From contig JAGFBZ010000363.1 in NCBI GenBank assembly GCA_018398805.1, forward strand, positions 1,178,001 to 1,242,000: a stretch of 64,000 bases of DNA. Direction: 5' to 3'. Positions 27,896 through 39,897 of the stretch are shown here, piece by piece; the first letter of the stretch is position 1, and every line of letters begins with the position of its first letter. The stretch is from Hirundichthys speculiger (taxonomy: Eukaryota > Chordata > Actinopteri > Beloniformes > Exocoetidae). Under the pieces are notes generated by a model. That model searched no databases and had not been told where the DNA came from. It was given only the letters and a program-made list of their open reading frames with translations. The position numbers were made by a program, and so were the translations under genes.

Positions 27896-28784
27896 CACGT
27901 CGATTTCTTGAGAAAAAGGGGAACGAAATATAATCGACAGGCGCGAAGACAAATGAGTTAAGTGGCTCCTGCGCCACGTTTAAAGCAAAAAAAAAAAAAA
28001 AAAAAAGTTGGAACTAATGTTGGTGCGCCCCCCCTCCCAGCTGCGGCAGCAACTCTCCGGCCATTGTTTGGGCAACAAGCAGACACATTCCTCCGTCCTG
28101 TTAGTCTCGGCCGCTGGGTAACAACTAACCCGTCTGTCGACACACACAAAAAAGAAAACAGAGACAGCGAAGGCTAGCTAACTAACTACCGCGGACGTGC
28201 CGGGAACAAAGCAGCCGTCTTTTACTGCTCGTTTGTGACAAACGTAGCCGAGTTTAAAGCCTCCGGTGGTTCCCGGATAGTTCAGCGGAACGCGGACACC
28301 CAGGCTCGCTAGCTTACAATGTGGCTAACTCGAGCTAAACTGCCGTGGAACATGTGGAACCGGGCCCTCTCTAAATTAACATTTACTTTAACCACAAACT
28401 GTGCCGCGGTTTCTGTTTCTGAAAAAACTCCTGCCCACGTCAAAGGCGGTAGTTACACATTTCAGTGGCGAGTTTTACAAAAGTTTCCACCTCGTGAAAC
28501 TCCGCGGGCACCAAACGTTAACTCTCATTTCACTCAGTCTAAAAAAAAATCAAAGTGAATTCATTTTGGGTGGGGACCGTGAGGTATTTCTCTGTTACTA
28601 CGGCTGCCACAGCCGACACACACGAGCGCGCAGTATCGGGGTACCCGCCACTCGTGTGGGTCCGGCTGGGGTTCTGCGGCAGGGATACCCAGCGAAGCCA
28701 CACCGACGTCGGACTGCGCCGTGCCGACGCTCGGTCCCCCCCTCCTCCCCAGCGTGCACCCCGCGTCTCCACAATGCAACTTAC

Positions 28785-28929
28785 CTTCGTCCAGAAGCCG
28801 CTCTAAGTGCGTGAAGATGCCGCAGAGATTTGGCAAGCTCGTCATGAGCTTCTTCTCGTTTAATAATTGCATCAAATAGTCGGGACTCGGCCTCGGTCGC
28901 TCCTTCACTTCGACCTCTCCGACCATCAT
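28785..28929 (-). CDS. qkia: quaking RNA-binding protein, coding exon 1 (start codon)
   Basis: Encodes the N terminus and first half of the QUA1 homodimerisation helix pair of Quaking, a STAR/KH protein that binds ACUAAY-type sites in RNA and controls splicing, stability and translation, with known roles in glia and muscle. Conserved landmarks are [29 protein letters not shown] and HLERLLDE. The exon ends in GAAG followed by a GTAAGT donor at 28784; the last G plus AG of exon 2 makes a Glu codon, giving [12 protein letters not shown] as in the family. Two ATGs stand in tandem (28929 and 28926). I give the first because fish quaking-A is recalled to start MMVGE; the second matches the mammalian MVGE start and has the better +4 G. 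Both have A at -3. Arg/Pro wording (RPRPSP, LLNEKK, LPNLC, THLERL) favours the A paralogue. Confidence 0.95.
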
Positions 28930-29420
28930 CTTTGCGGCGAGAGCGTAGAACAAACCACCGCGAAACACAGAATCCTCTTTTAAGAAAAAGAGAAAAAAAA
29001 ATAAAATAAAAAATAAAAAAAACTTCCTGCTACAATCCCTCGCTTCCCTCCTCCTTGAGACCAAAAAGACTCTGTAAGTCCCCCTAAAATTCACGTTTGG
29101 TTGGTTCTTGTTGTTTGAGTGGAGAGGGGGGCAAAAAGGAAACCGTTATCTCCCGTCCACAGTCTCGTGCGCCGTACTCTCCTCTACACCGTGTGCGCTC
29201 GGGGACGTTCGATTCCACCACTGTAGGCGCGAGAGAGCCTTCCACCGGAAAGGTTACGTCCTCCCTAACGGTTATTGGACAGAAAGTATTTCAGGGACTA
29301 ATGGTTAAACCAATCAAAACGCGCATTCGGGCCAAGAGGGCGGAGTGATATGGCTGGTAAAGTGATTGACAGGAAACCGAGCCAATGGTGTGCAGTGCGC
29401 AAGACCGCACACAACACCCA
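28930..29420 (-). promoter_or_regulatory. qkia: qkia 5' UTR and CpG-rich promoter region
   Basis: Upstream of the ATG the sequence is rich in CpG up to about 29350, and the CpG-rich zone also extends into intron 1 (about 28200-28780), typical of a vertebrate CpG-island promoter. I see no TATA box. CCAAT-type words occur at 29274-29278 (on the minus strand), 29310-29314 and 29382-29386 (plus strand), and a GC-box-like GGGCGGA is near 29338-29344. The start site is probably between about 29100 and 29270. In the sense strand the proximal UTR has a long pyrimidine-rich tract (about 28980-29025) ending TTAAAAG, which could act as the acceptor of an unseen 5' UTR intron; this is speculative. Confidence 0.6.
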
Positions 29421-31760
29421 TGAAGTGTTGTCAACACAAAACACCACAAAAGATTTTTTTTTTTCCTTTCCCTCTTTTATATTACAGCCATTAATAGATT
29501 TCTTAACGTGCTTAAGGCGAACAAGTTCAAGTGTTCAAAGATTGTAGCCCCTTGGCTTGAACTATAATTGTGTCTCAGAGTAAGAGACACAAAACAAAAA
29601 ACAAAATATATATACAAGAAACACAAAACAACCACCAAGAGATTGAAAATGCTACAAAGAGATTTAGAAGGTAAATAATATACATTAAACAAAATTAGAC
29701 ACAAAATGCCTCCAGTTTAATGATGACCATTTATTTTTAAAAAAAAGCTTGATGAATACTTATAAACACAGAGATTTTAAGGAAACTAGAAGATTCTGAC
29801 AAAAAAAGGGAGGATTCTTTGGCATGTAAATACCCAATTCTGGTTTGTCTGGTTTTATTACTAGAAGATTGAAGGAACTCAAGACACACGCATGTATGGA
29901 GACAATCACACAACCTGGAAACACTATTTTGATTTTTGTGCAGGGATAACAAGCACCCTGGACTTTTGTCTTTTATGTAAATGCAATGTCCATAATATGA
30001 AGGTAAAAATATGACTGTGTACATTGCAGTTATTATATGATAACTCTTTTTTTTTTCTTCCAAAAGATTCACTCCTCTTACTGGCAACTGCTTTGACAAT
30101 TCTAATTTTTTTTTTGTGATTTGTTTTCTGTTAAAGACAAAGGGTGCAGAATGCCAGAAGACTAAATATTGTTCTGGAGAGAAAATCCTTTGGAAACACT
30201 TTTTAAAAGGTCTTGAGTACTTTCATCCATTAAGTCGGTTTTTGTCTTCTGTTAACATTTCTGAATTAACTTTTTCAAAAGCAGAGAGAATAAAATATAG
30301 TTGCACAAGGCATCAGTGCATCCTCCATGTTGCCAACCCAAAGACAAAGCAACATTCGAATGACTACATGAAAGCACAGAAAGGCCCATTTGTTTCTTAG
30401 AATTTACAAGCTCTGGGTAATTTTATACTTTAGAAATGACTTGTAATCTGGTGTGGACTTGTGAGCTGGTTTGAATAGTCATATGTGGGTTGAATGCGTG
30501 TTCAATCTTCCGCTTCATACACACAGATTCCCTGTAACAGACAGAGCTCTTCACTTGCCAAGATCAGCCCACGAATCTGGCTGATTGTGGTTTTCATGCG
30601 TGGGATTCACTTTAGGGTGTTGAAATATGACCAAAAAAAAAAAAAAAAAAAAGGAGAGATCAGCTTGTACTGTCCATTTCCTACAAGTGGCTTATTGTTA
30701 CTCAAGACTTGTACAGCTTGTTAATCTGTCTTGGGACCAATTGATCAAACCTCCAGTAATCAATGTAGCCTTTTGATAGTCCTGTCCTTGGCAGGACCTT
30801 TCCATATATCCTCAAAAGATTAACATACCTGATCGATGCAGCTCACAAAGCAGCTACCCCCAGTTATTAACATCCTGCTAAGACACAGCACAAGTGGTCC
30901 GTTCTGATTTTAACAGCTGTTGGTTGAGAGGCATCCAGCTAAATCTGAAACCTGACCTTGGACGCCATTCAATTTGTACGCCCAGCCACTGAAGAGTAGT
31001 CCTCACAAGGGTGCATGAGCACTTAAACAGCTGCACTAGAAACTGCTGGCTTCAGTTTGTCGCTACTGTGTTGGTAAAGCAGATAGACAGCTAAAGGTAA
31101 AAGTGAGCCTTTATAAAACGCTTTGTATCAAATTCAGCAGACATTTTCTCTTGTTCTCACTGCTGACTGTAAAAAAAAAAAAAAAGTTGGGTGTTTGTAC
31201 AAGGCTTTGGGTAAACAGAAAATAAAATGGCCCAGATAGGTGATATGTGTGCTAACAAGCCACCGACTGGACTGCATCCTCAGTCTAGAACAATAACGCT
31301 CGTGGCAGCAGGATGCACGTGTGTGCAACGCTGTGATTATAATTTCCACTACCACCAATTACACAGGACATGTAAGATTTTTGACGTTGTCCAAACGGTC
31401 TGCACTATCAGCACGCAATCTTGAAGCTGAGATGATAAAACATCCCTTGAAGTCAAACACTGATAAGTGATTTTGTTGGGTAAGATGTAAATAGATAGGC
31501 AGAGGGAATGAGAAACCCAATTTAATCTGTGACTTGGAGATAGCTAAATTGTTCACGGTCTTGACTTTATGTTTTCCTTTTTTCTGCTCCTTCCTCTTTG
31601 ACTGTAAACGCTGGAAAAGTCACAGTCCTCTTGCATCAAAAAGAATCTGGCATTTATTTGGAGCTTTGAAAAGGGGTTTAGTTCTTATCACTAACAGTGT
31701 GCACGGTAATTTGCACCTTGCCTAGTGCTCATTCTTCTGAGATGGGTCACATCTCAGTGC

Positions 31761-31778
31761 GTGTGTGTGTGTGTGTGT
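31761..31778. repeat. (GT)n microsatellite
   Basis: Nine uninterrupted GT units in the pacrg-qkia intergenic region. Confidence 0.9.
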
Positions 31779-31979
31779 TTTAAGATGTGAGAATCAGCAA
31801 CACACAGTTAGAGGGAGAGTGACGCTGCAATAGTAAGGCAGAGCATAACTTATCGTGCATGTCTGTGGGTGTGTGTGCCTTCTGCTTCTGCCTGAGAGTA
31901 AACAGAAATTATATTAATCCCTCCTTTTTATCCCCCTGCCCTTGTGTTTTCGTCATTTTTAATAACACGGTTTCTATTC

Positions 31980-32290
31980 AACAATTAATCCAATTAACAA
32001 GGATCCAGATAATTAATGAACATGCATTTAGCCCCTTTTGAAGAGAGGCTGTTAGCGCGGTGACAATGAGCTCGGAGAGCGCCCAGGGTTTTCAGCTCAA
32101 AGTATGCTGATGGAGACAATGGGGCCCCTTGATAGGGCCCCTGTAGCTTGTAGCAGCTAGCCTCGGGGGCCGCGGGCACAGGAAGTTGACTGTTTTGACG
32201 CAAGCTCTCTGCGATGATGTCTGTGACTCTGGCGAAGACAACCAGAGACCCACAGAATCTGATAACATGTACACATGCAAACAATATCTT
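31980..32290. promoter_or_regulatory. Candidate enhancer-like block upstream of qkia
   Basis: The left part packs homeodomain-type words close together: ATTAATCC, AATTAAC, GATAATTAATGA and ATGCATTT within about 50 bases (31983-32030). The right part is unusually GC-rich for this region (GGGGGCCGCGGGC near 32165) and contains paired GGGCCC words (32120-32142). It lies about 3 kb upstream of qkia, with no coding frame of recognisable type. Dense TAAT sites next to GC-rich sequence are common in developmental enhancers, but conservation is untested. Confidence 0.3.
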
Positions 32291-34477
32291 TCTTCATGGC
32301 TTGCATGTACGGGAACTGTGTGGGGACAAACTGAACCATTTATATGTAGCAGAAATACATGTCCTTCTAGAAACTAGAGCATAAACAGAGTAACACATAA
32401 TGTGGCCATTATTCATTTTAACTTGTATCATAAGCATGGCATGACAAATGCCCCAGTCCTGCTTGTGCACATGTTCATGCACTGTTGCACTCGTAGTTGT
32501 CTGCGTATGCTCATATTAAGCAGTATGCATTTGTTATTATCAGTGACTGACCATTATTTATATAAAAATTGTAGATACTAAGTATAAAAAAGGAAGCAAT
32601 GAGGAAAAAGTGAAAGCAATGCTGGTGCATGCTGGGAAGACAACATAATCCCACTGGCTTTACCCTGGTGGTCTGTAGAGATTGATTAAATTAGAGCCCT
32701 TAAACTGCATTGTGGGAACTTGTGCAACATATGAGTATTGTCCCCTTGTCTCATAGGGGTGCCTTCGGCCTTACAGGGGGAGAAACCCCTGACGTTAAGG
32801 ATGTACCAAGGAAAAATAAGGACTTTCATAAGGCATTTTAGCTCTAAAAAAGCAGCTGCTAACACTGAAAGTGTGAGGTAATTTCCCCAGTCTCACAAAC
32901 CACAATGACATTTTAGAAGCAATACACTGTGAATGTGTTGAGTTTTTAAAGATTCAATCGAGCCAGTGTCACCAAATGTGGTGTTATAAAGAAGCCTGTA
33001 TGACTGGAAACTGTTTGCAGGGCTAATGAATATATCAACCATCTGTCAGATTTGTTAATCAAGATAAAATGTTCTGTTCAGACTCCAGCTGACCTCTCAT
33101 TAAAATAACTGTTCATCAACCACAACTATATTAATATCTAAAGTTGTTTTCATTGCTAAAAGCTGCCATTAAATATGCATATTCACCAAGGCATCCCAGT
33201 GGCCTGTCAACCAAACACTGTAGATAGTAAGTTCATTCACAAACTATGATATCATTCATAGCAAACAGGGTTAACAAGATTCACAAGCTTATCGCCTCTG
33301 TGCTCCCAAGAGAAACTTGCTCTCGGCAGCTTTTTGAATAAACCTTACACGGGAAACAGCTCATCACTTTTAGTGCATTTTAGTTGGATTCCTAACGATA
33401 AGATAAGAAAAAAAAGGCCTCTGTGTTTTAGGCAGTTTAACTGGGCTAGATTCTTGTGAATACGGTCTCAGTGGTCTGGGGATAAATGGCTTTCCAGCAT
33501 CAAAAACATCTGTTACCCTCGGATGCATTAGCTGTTAGTGAGGGGGCTGGTCTGGTATATGACACCCTTCTGCCGACTGCATTACGGGGCTAAGAAATAC
33601 CAAAACAGATTTTTTTTTTTTTTTAAGCCGTTTTTTTTTAAGTGCAGTTAGTGATTGTGGACCTCCCAGCATTTCACCACAGGCTTTTGGCATGATTGTG
33701 GTTGCACAATTCAAAAACAGGGAAGCTAGACCTGGATGTAATGAAAAAGTCCAAAATGACTGGAGTCCTGAAGGAAACCTGAGAAGACTAAACAAGGCAA
33801 GTTTTTATAAACTTCAACTGAGGACATGTTGACATAACAAAATGGCACAAGACGTGCACGGCCCACAGCAGTGAGACTCCGCGGCGAGCAATCCTGAACA
33901 TCTTCACAAATCTACAGAGCATCAGTGATTTTGGTGAGATGTCGAGCAAACAACACATCCACCGCGGTGCCATCAGATCAGACTTCAAAGTAGTTTCATT
34001 CCTTCGTCTGTGTGGAAAAAAACAAAAACAAGAGTTTCTGACTAAAAAAATGTATCAGAAAACAAATTAAATTAAATTATAGAACATCTGGTCCCAGATC
34101 AAGGTGAGATGGGAAATGGATGCAAAATGAAAATGGCTGTTTGAGTTTAACTTTTTTATTTTTGCTCATACCTCAAAAGTTAAGTATTTTAGCCCTGCGT
34201 TAATTGCAGTAGATCTATGTAATTTTTAAAGATCCATATGTTATGTGGTAAGCTGGAAATGGAACATATCTAACATGCAGTGTAAGAAGGCTAATGTTAG
34301 GGAAGTAATTAACCCTAACCAACTAGTTTTAATACCTAAATCTAAACAGGTGCTTTAGATTCCTAAATATAATCCATCGGAGAGTGAAAGGCAACGTAAA
34401 CAGTGATCGAAAACAAAGTATACCTGGTTTGCTGGCAGAAGAGTCTCTTGGATGACAGCCATGTGGAATGTCACCGA

Positions 34478-34519
34478 CATCCATCCATCCATCCATCCAT
34501 CCATCCATCCATCCATCCA
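34478..34519. repeat. (ATCC)n microsatellite
   Basis: About ten tetranucleotide units (42 bases). On the minus strand it reads GGAT/TGGA, matching the tail repeat of common fish non-LTR retrotransposons, and it directly abuts a LINE-like remnant. Confidence 0.95.
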
Positions 34520-34774
34520 AATAAGGGCTTTCGGACCTCTGGAAGCCAGCTGGATGCCTTCCAGGTGAGGTATTTTGGCCATGACCCACCTGGGGAAAGC
34601 TTCTGGGAAGACCCAGGTCTCAGTGCTCAGTATCTCAGCTGGCCGAGGAATGACTCGGTGTCTCCCCTGTAGAGCTAGAGGAGGTAGATGAGGGAAGGGA
34701 GGTTTGCGGATCTCTGCTCAATTTCTTACCCCACAACCCTGTCCACGATAAATGGCACACAATGGGCAGATGAA
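34520..34774 (+). mobile_element. Non-LTR retrotransposon 3' remnant (RTE/Rex-like)
   Basis: The plus strand contains worn versions of the end of a fish LINE reverse-transcriptase frame: GACCCACCTGGGGAAAGCTT, GGGAAGACCCAGGTCTC, ATCTCAGCTGGCCGAGGAAT and AGAGCTAGAGGAGGTAGATG, which correspond in wording to the Gly-Arg-Pro-Arg ... Leu-Glu-Glu-Val region I recall from such elements. It ends with a degraded GATAA...ATGGGCAGATGAAG resembling the GGATAAGCGG-ATGGATGG tail. The frame is broken by substitutions and indels. Exact clade (RTE/Rex versus L2) is uncertain. Confidence 0.6.
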
Positions 34775-37700
34775 GTTTTTTTATCTGTTAAAACTGGAAA
34801 ACATGAAATGCCATGAGACTGTATTCCTGTGTGCAATGTCACAAACCAGGATCAAATAGACAAGAACAGACATTTTGAGACGTTTTCGTAAAGTGCAGTA
34901 AGACTGGTGTCAGCAAAAATGAAGCGCATGTTAGGACTATTTGTCTGTCACAAATTAAACCATGTCTTAGAAAGAGCGCTTACTTGTCAGATACCATATG
35001 TTGTATTTGCTGATAGGATTGTTCAATATCAATCCATCAGCAGGCTGGCATGAGGAGGGAAAAAAAAGCATCACATTTCAATCTGCAACATTGTAGCTCC
35101 TGCGTTTTTTCAATAACCCTCTCTTCTCTGTCCACCTTTCTCTATTTTGATTAAAGGTCACTAAGGTTGATGTCGAGGAGATGGTCAAGTTGTTTGTAAA
35201 TCTGGTGATGGAAATGCTGTTGCCACTCAGGTTGAAGGAGACAAAAATGGTGGTGGTAGCTGTGATGGAAAAAAAACATTAGCCCTAATCATCAGTCGGT
35301 ATGAGGATACGACACACATCCGACATGCTCCTCCCTCTTTGTTCCCTTCCTGGTGGAGATCGCACTGGTGTCAGTGCTGCTTAGAGAAGTCCAGCATCTA
35401 CATCCATCTCTTGCCAATTGTTAACAGTGCGGCTCCATTTCTGCTCCGACTGAGGACGCTCGGATTTGTTGACTTACTCATACGCCTGTTTGTGAGCGAC
35501 TGCCAATCTGCGGTGGGGAAAGAAACGAGTGTTTGTGAATGATAAGGCCTTAAAGGGAAGAAGAGAGGGACTATAAACAGAGAGAGCGGGAGAAGGAAAA
35601 GTGACGAGCCAGAGAATTCTCATTGATCGCATCTGCTCAGAAAAGGATTGATTGATCTTGTGGTGTTGCCGGGGATCTCTCGACAGAGACACACAAGGAA
35701 TCACACTGAGCACAGAGAGGGGAATCACTCACAAGCCTAAACAGTAAATCATGATGATTGATTTTTCTAGATTTTATTAATATTCAAGTGGAGCTTTGTG
35801 AAAACACCGGCTTCTCTTGTAGTGTTTGCATTATTCCTGCTTTCTCAAATTAAGCCCATGAGTCTGAGGCATATGGAAAGGAAGATAAAGGTAAATCTCC
35901 ATTGTGCTGTCCTGTCTTGCCTCGCACATGCTCACTTGTTCCCTGGATGAGCATGGAGTCCGCCAGGCAGACGTGAAGAAGACTGATCATTCCTTGGGGG
36001 GTATTTATTTCTGTTGCACAACACAATCCCCTCATTTCTGCTTCTAACAATCTGCCTTTCAATACTGCAGTGTTGGAATGCGAGAGACAGAAGAAGAAGA
36101 AGCAGGGGCAAGATGAAAAGAGGAAGTGAGCGACAAAGAGGAAGACAGATGAAGACTTCCTGAATGCTTAATAAATCCTTCGCTGTATGCTGCTTTGCGT
36201 TGGAACGTTCGACACACAATCCAGCTTTGATCATATTAAGTGTGACCCACAAGGATGAATTATTTGATTTTCAACACAGGGAGACGTCGCACACAAAGTA
36301 GGGCATTCACATTCTGCTTGTTTGTTCAGATAAGGGAGCGCGGTGATGCCGCTAAGTGACAGTTGTTGGCTCAATTCTCCTGTTTCTCACTTGCGTGAAA
36401 GCAAACAGACAAACAAGTGGTTTCTTCTTGGTCTAATATTCCTCTTTCTGCAGCTGACTGGTCCTCAATCTCAGGTGCGGTTGGAGGTAGACAGCTTTCT
36501 CTAACGGGTGACACTCCATCCCATTTCCCTCCATCCATCCATCTCAATGCGGCCCACACAGCTTCTCCGTCTCTTCATATCTCATGTCTCCAAGCACAGG
36601 TGCAACCGGCGTCGCTGCCTTCCTCTTTATTCAGCATGTTCCTTGTCTCAAAGTCACACCAAAAAAACATTGTTATGCTGCCTTTCCTCTTCCATAATTG
36701 TCTTTTCTTTCCCTCCTCAGTCCTGGCCTTTTCTCTGCTTCCCACTTTCTTTTTTTTCCCCCTCAGTCAACAGAAAGCTATCAGCATGTTTGTGTGGCTT
36801 TTGTTGCTCAGCTCACTGCAATATAAAAGCCTTTGTTGGCCTGCCACCACTGTGATGTGGTGAGACGGAGATGTTCAAGGACAAACTTGAGCTCCATGGA
36901 GCCAGCTTTGAGAAAGGCGCTGTTCACTCCGAAGCAACGTCTCAACCTGAAGGCTGGAGAGGCTGCTGGGATGCAGGCCAGACATCCATGTACGCGCTTG
37001 TCTGTGCCGTGCCGGTCTGTGTGGCTGCGTGAATTCCAGTTCATCGGTGCATTGCTTATAGCGTTTTCCTCAGCGAAATGACTTAAACTCGCTGCTCACT
37101 GGGAGTTACTGGGGGCTGCGAGGCAGCGGCAGCTGTTGCAAGTGACTGAGCTAGCTCGGCTAATAATAGCCCTGGAGCTGACTGGGTGCCTGTGGGCCCC
37201 ACATCATGTGGCGTCGAAGCCCAGGATCCAGTTCCAACAAGAGAGTGACAATCAGGCCGGGTCCTGGACTGGAGAATGCTGTTACACCCGTGAAAACACG
37301 ACGGCACGTGCGTGAGAACTCTGCACACTCGCCGGTTAAGGGTGGAGTCGCAAAAGCCAGTCAACCACAAAGATGTAGTGAGGGTGATGAATTAAGTGTT
37401 GGTTAAACACAATACTCTCGGCCCTATATGCTATCAGGGATATCTTTTCCTCGTTGACAAGGAAGAGCAAGCAAAACCGAAAAAGAAAGAAAAATGGCAA
37501 CAACAAAAAAAAAAAAAAGAGCCTTGGAAATCCTCTCAACTGAAAATAATAATGTGACTTTATCTGCAGTAGATGATATCTGCTGTTGGGAAGCAGAGCA
37601 GGATGTTATAACCTGCTCCATGACTGCAGGAAATACATAGAATGAGAAGCAATTTATTTCCTTCTGTATACTCGGGCACCAGCAGTCACAAAATGATCAA

Positions 37701-39674
37701 TAGCTAATTATGACTAAGGGGAAAAAGGGTCAGAATATTACGATGAGGATCATTTCAGCTCTATTCTAAATTTTTTTGTTGACTTTTTTTTTTTCTTTTC
37801 TTCACGTATGTGAGCAAAGCAAGATAAGGGAGAAATTCAAGTCATGCCGTGCTTGGTCTTTCTGGTTTGTAGGCCTGAAACCAGCCACCCAGCGACGCCT
37901 CTGAGAGACCAAATAAACTCGATGGCTGCCTCCATTCCTGTTCATTTTGCTGTTCGTTCTGTTACCTGCATGAGCAATTACAGCTTGGTGTTGCAGTTAG
38001 TCACTGTTTGCCATCATTGTGCGAGTGTGCGTGTGTTTATCTAGTTACATTTTAGGGCACCTCCCTTAAAGGGGAGTAATGATTATCCTCATTATGAAAG
38101 TAATGATATGTTGAGGTGAAGACATGAGTTTGGGGTTAAGTCAACATTAAGGTATAAGATGCTTTTATGGTTACAGTAAATTAATACAATGACTGCTACC
38201 TTTCTTCCCAAAGAGATTAAAACAGACACCATTTATAGCCACAAGTGCCTCTACTGTGACCTCATTTTTATATATCAAGGCTTGATGACCCTGTATACTG
38301 GTGTAAGACAAAGATAAAAAAATTAAATAAAATAAAAGGACAGCATGAACAGATGGAGTCACAACCTGTTCATCAAAAAAAGATTTGAAAAAAAAAAAAG
38401 TAAAATTCTAACAATAATGTTCAACATGTTCCACTTTGTCCTTGCTCTCTTTTTCGTCTCTAAGCCCTCTTTTCCTTGCTTGCCTGCAGCTCAGTAAAAT
38501 TGGACAGTTGAAGCAGGACAGCGGGGCGTCACTGATACAGTTCGGCACAACTGCAGGCAATTCAGAGTTCGATCCGCTCATTAAGTGAGAAGAGGTAAAA
38601 CTGCACCCCCTTCCTTTCAAAGCACTCCACCTGCCTGTGCTGCTGCTGCTGTATTTGCTTTGCTGTGCGGGTGCAGTTATTGAGGTGAAATATGCATCCC
38701 GTTGTAAAGCAAAAAAAAAAAAAAAAAAAAAAGGGGACCCTTTCGTCTCTCACTGCACAGATCAAGCAGCAGGCGGAGAGCCGCTCGACTGGGTTCAGCA
38801 GCCTGGAACGCCGATTCAGTAACATTCTTTTCAGGATGTGCTGACGTTGAAATATGAGCATTATGAACCTGTCTTCTGGTTGAGAATAGATTCCTCTGCA
38901 GGCCCGTAAAGTTGCTTTCGCTGGCGACATGACTTACAGTAAGAGACGGTGCAAGTGTCCTTGTGAGTTTCAGAAATCCATTACACTATGTTTACCCTGT
39001 GGATCCCCGGGTTTTATATGTATATGTGTGAATGTGTGTGTGGGAGATAAAGCTGCTGAATCTCCCGTTGTGTCGGTGAAAATAGTTTACACTCTGACTT
39101 TGGTGCATTAGAGGATAAAGCACCTTCAAGCAGCACAGTGTGGGAACAGAAACTTGGTAAAAAGATACTCGCGGAGTTGCTGTCATGCACAAAAACAAAC
39201 AAATAAGCCCACATGTACGCTGAAAGAGTTTGCTACAGGGTACGGGAGTTCAAAGAATGTTAACTGAACATATGTGTGCATTTGTCTGGAGGAATGCTGT
39301 CAGTCGTCATTCCTGAGTGTCTTCCCCGGCGTGTTTAGACAGGCTCTGTCTCCAGCTGTGCTTGTGACAGAATGGGTACAGTAGCACAATAAAGCAGAAG
39401 CACACTAGCTGCATCGGTGCAGCAGTTTTTTTTTGTTTGTTTTTTTGCCCCCCCCTCCCCATTCTATCACACAGCATTATGCAACTTTTCAAATAAAAAT
39501 CTTTGTACTGAAGAGACAACTACTTTTCGAGGTTTACTACTTCACAGTCTGAAAATAAAGGATGCAACATTTAAATATACAAAGTGTGACACGAACACTG
39601 AATTTTTTTTTTTTGTTTGTTTGCCGCAAATCAGTCAGTGAGGAAATTGAGAAAAAAACAGACTGTATATTTTC

Positions 39675-39680
39675 TTTATT
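39675..39680 (-). terminator. pacrg: pacrg polyadenylation signal
   Basis: AATAAA on the minus strand, about 60 bases past the pacrg stop codon. Its position is consistent with a short 3' UTR; other signals further downstream could also be used. Confidence 0.6.
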
Positions 39681-39739
39681 GCTATTTTCTATACAGAGGT
39701 ATCATCCACTGGCGAAAATCCAACTGTCACCGACTCCCT

Positions 39740-39897
39740 TCATTTCATGCAGGACTGATAGGTGGGTACCATATATTTGATGTTTTTAAAGGCATCCTTT
39801 CCTCCATAACGCTCAAACATTGGCAGAGTCTCCTCGATCAGGTGACCAATGTTCTCCCCCTTCGAGACGCTGTAGTCGAACTCATCTCCAAGGTTTC
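39740..39897 (-). CDS. pacrg: parkin co-regulated gene protein, last coding exon
   Basis: The exon encodes the C-terminal 51 residues of PACRG, a small helical-repeat protein of ciliary and flagellar axonemes that sits at the inner junction between the A and B tubules of doublet microtubules. On the minus strand a long pyrimidine tract and CCCAG acceptor precede it (AG at 39898-39899). It starts with the last two bases of a codon and ends in TGA at 39740-39742. Diagnostic matches to the human C terminus are GD..DYS...[28 protein letters not shown] and a final QSCMK in place of ESCLLN. No penultimate exon (the VLPVLNIF-type segment) was found up to 64000, so the preceding intron exceeds 24 kb; the human gene also has very long introns. 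The gene lies upstream of qkia on the same strand, as in human. Confidence 0.93.

Larger units (their letters stand above)
3778..28784 (-). other. qkia: qkia intron 1 (about 25 kb)
   Basis: The intron runs from the exon 1 donor (GTAAGT at 28784 on the minus strand) to the exon 2 acceptor. A long first intron is also a feature of mammalian QKI. I see no additional coding exon. Content is AT-leaning single-copy DNA with homopolymer A/T runs (for example 5524-5541, 13448-13465, 18171-18187, 18702-18719, 25680-25692), microsatellites and the mobile elements listed separately. The promoter-proximal 800 bases (about 27960-28780) are CpG-rich and belong to the promoter region. Long parts, such as 3800-8000, 14200-17600 and 22900-27800, hold nothing I can name. 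Confidence 0.85.
29421..39674. other. Intergenic region between pacrg 3' end and qkia promoter
   Basis: About 10 kb with no coding exon that I can support. It contains microsatellites, a LINE remnant next to an ATCC repeat (34478-34774), A runs at 30633-30652 and 38711-38732, and a candidate regulatory block at 31980-32290. The stretch at about 35300-37400 has several overlapping open frames on both strands, but none has recognisable protein motifs. Regulatory elements for qkia are the likeliest functional content, by inference. Confidence 0.6.

Noticed and set aside
28319..28814. Plus-strand open frames of 79-137 codons overlapping the qkia first exon and promoter
   Set aside because: They lie in CpG-rich DNA where stops are rare and run antisense to the real exon 1; the products have no recognisable motif.
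34329..34672. Open frames with MDGWMDG/IHPSIHP repeats
   Set aside because: Direct translation of the ATCC tetranucleotide repeat.
36417..36863. 148-codon plus-strand open frame
   Set aside because: Ser/Phe/Leu-rich from pyrimidine-rich DNA, overlaps a second long frame, no start context or splice evidence and no family resemblance.
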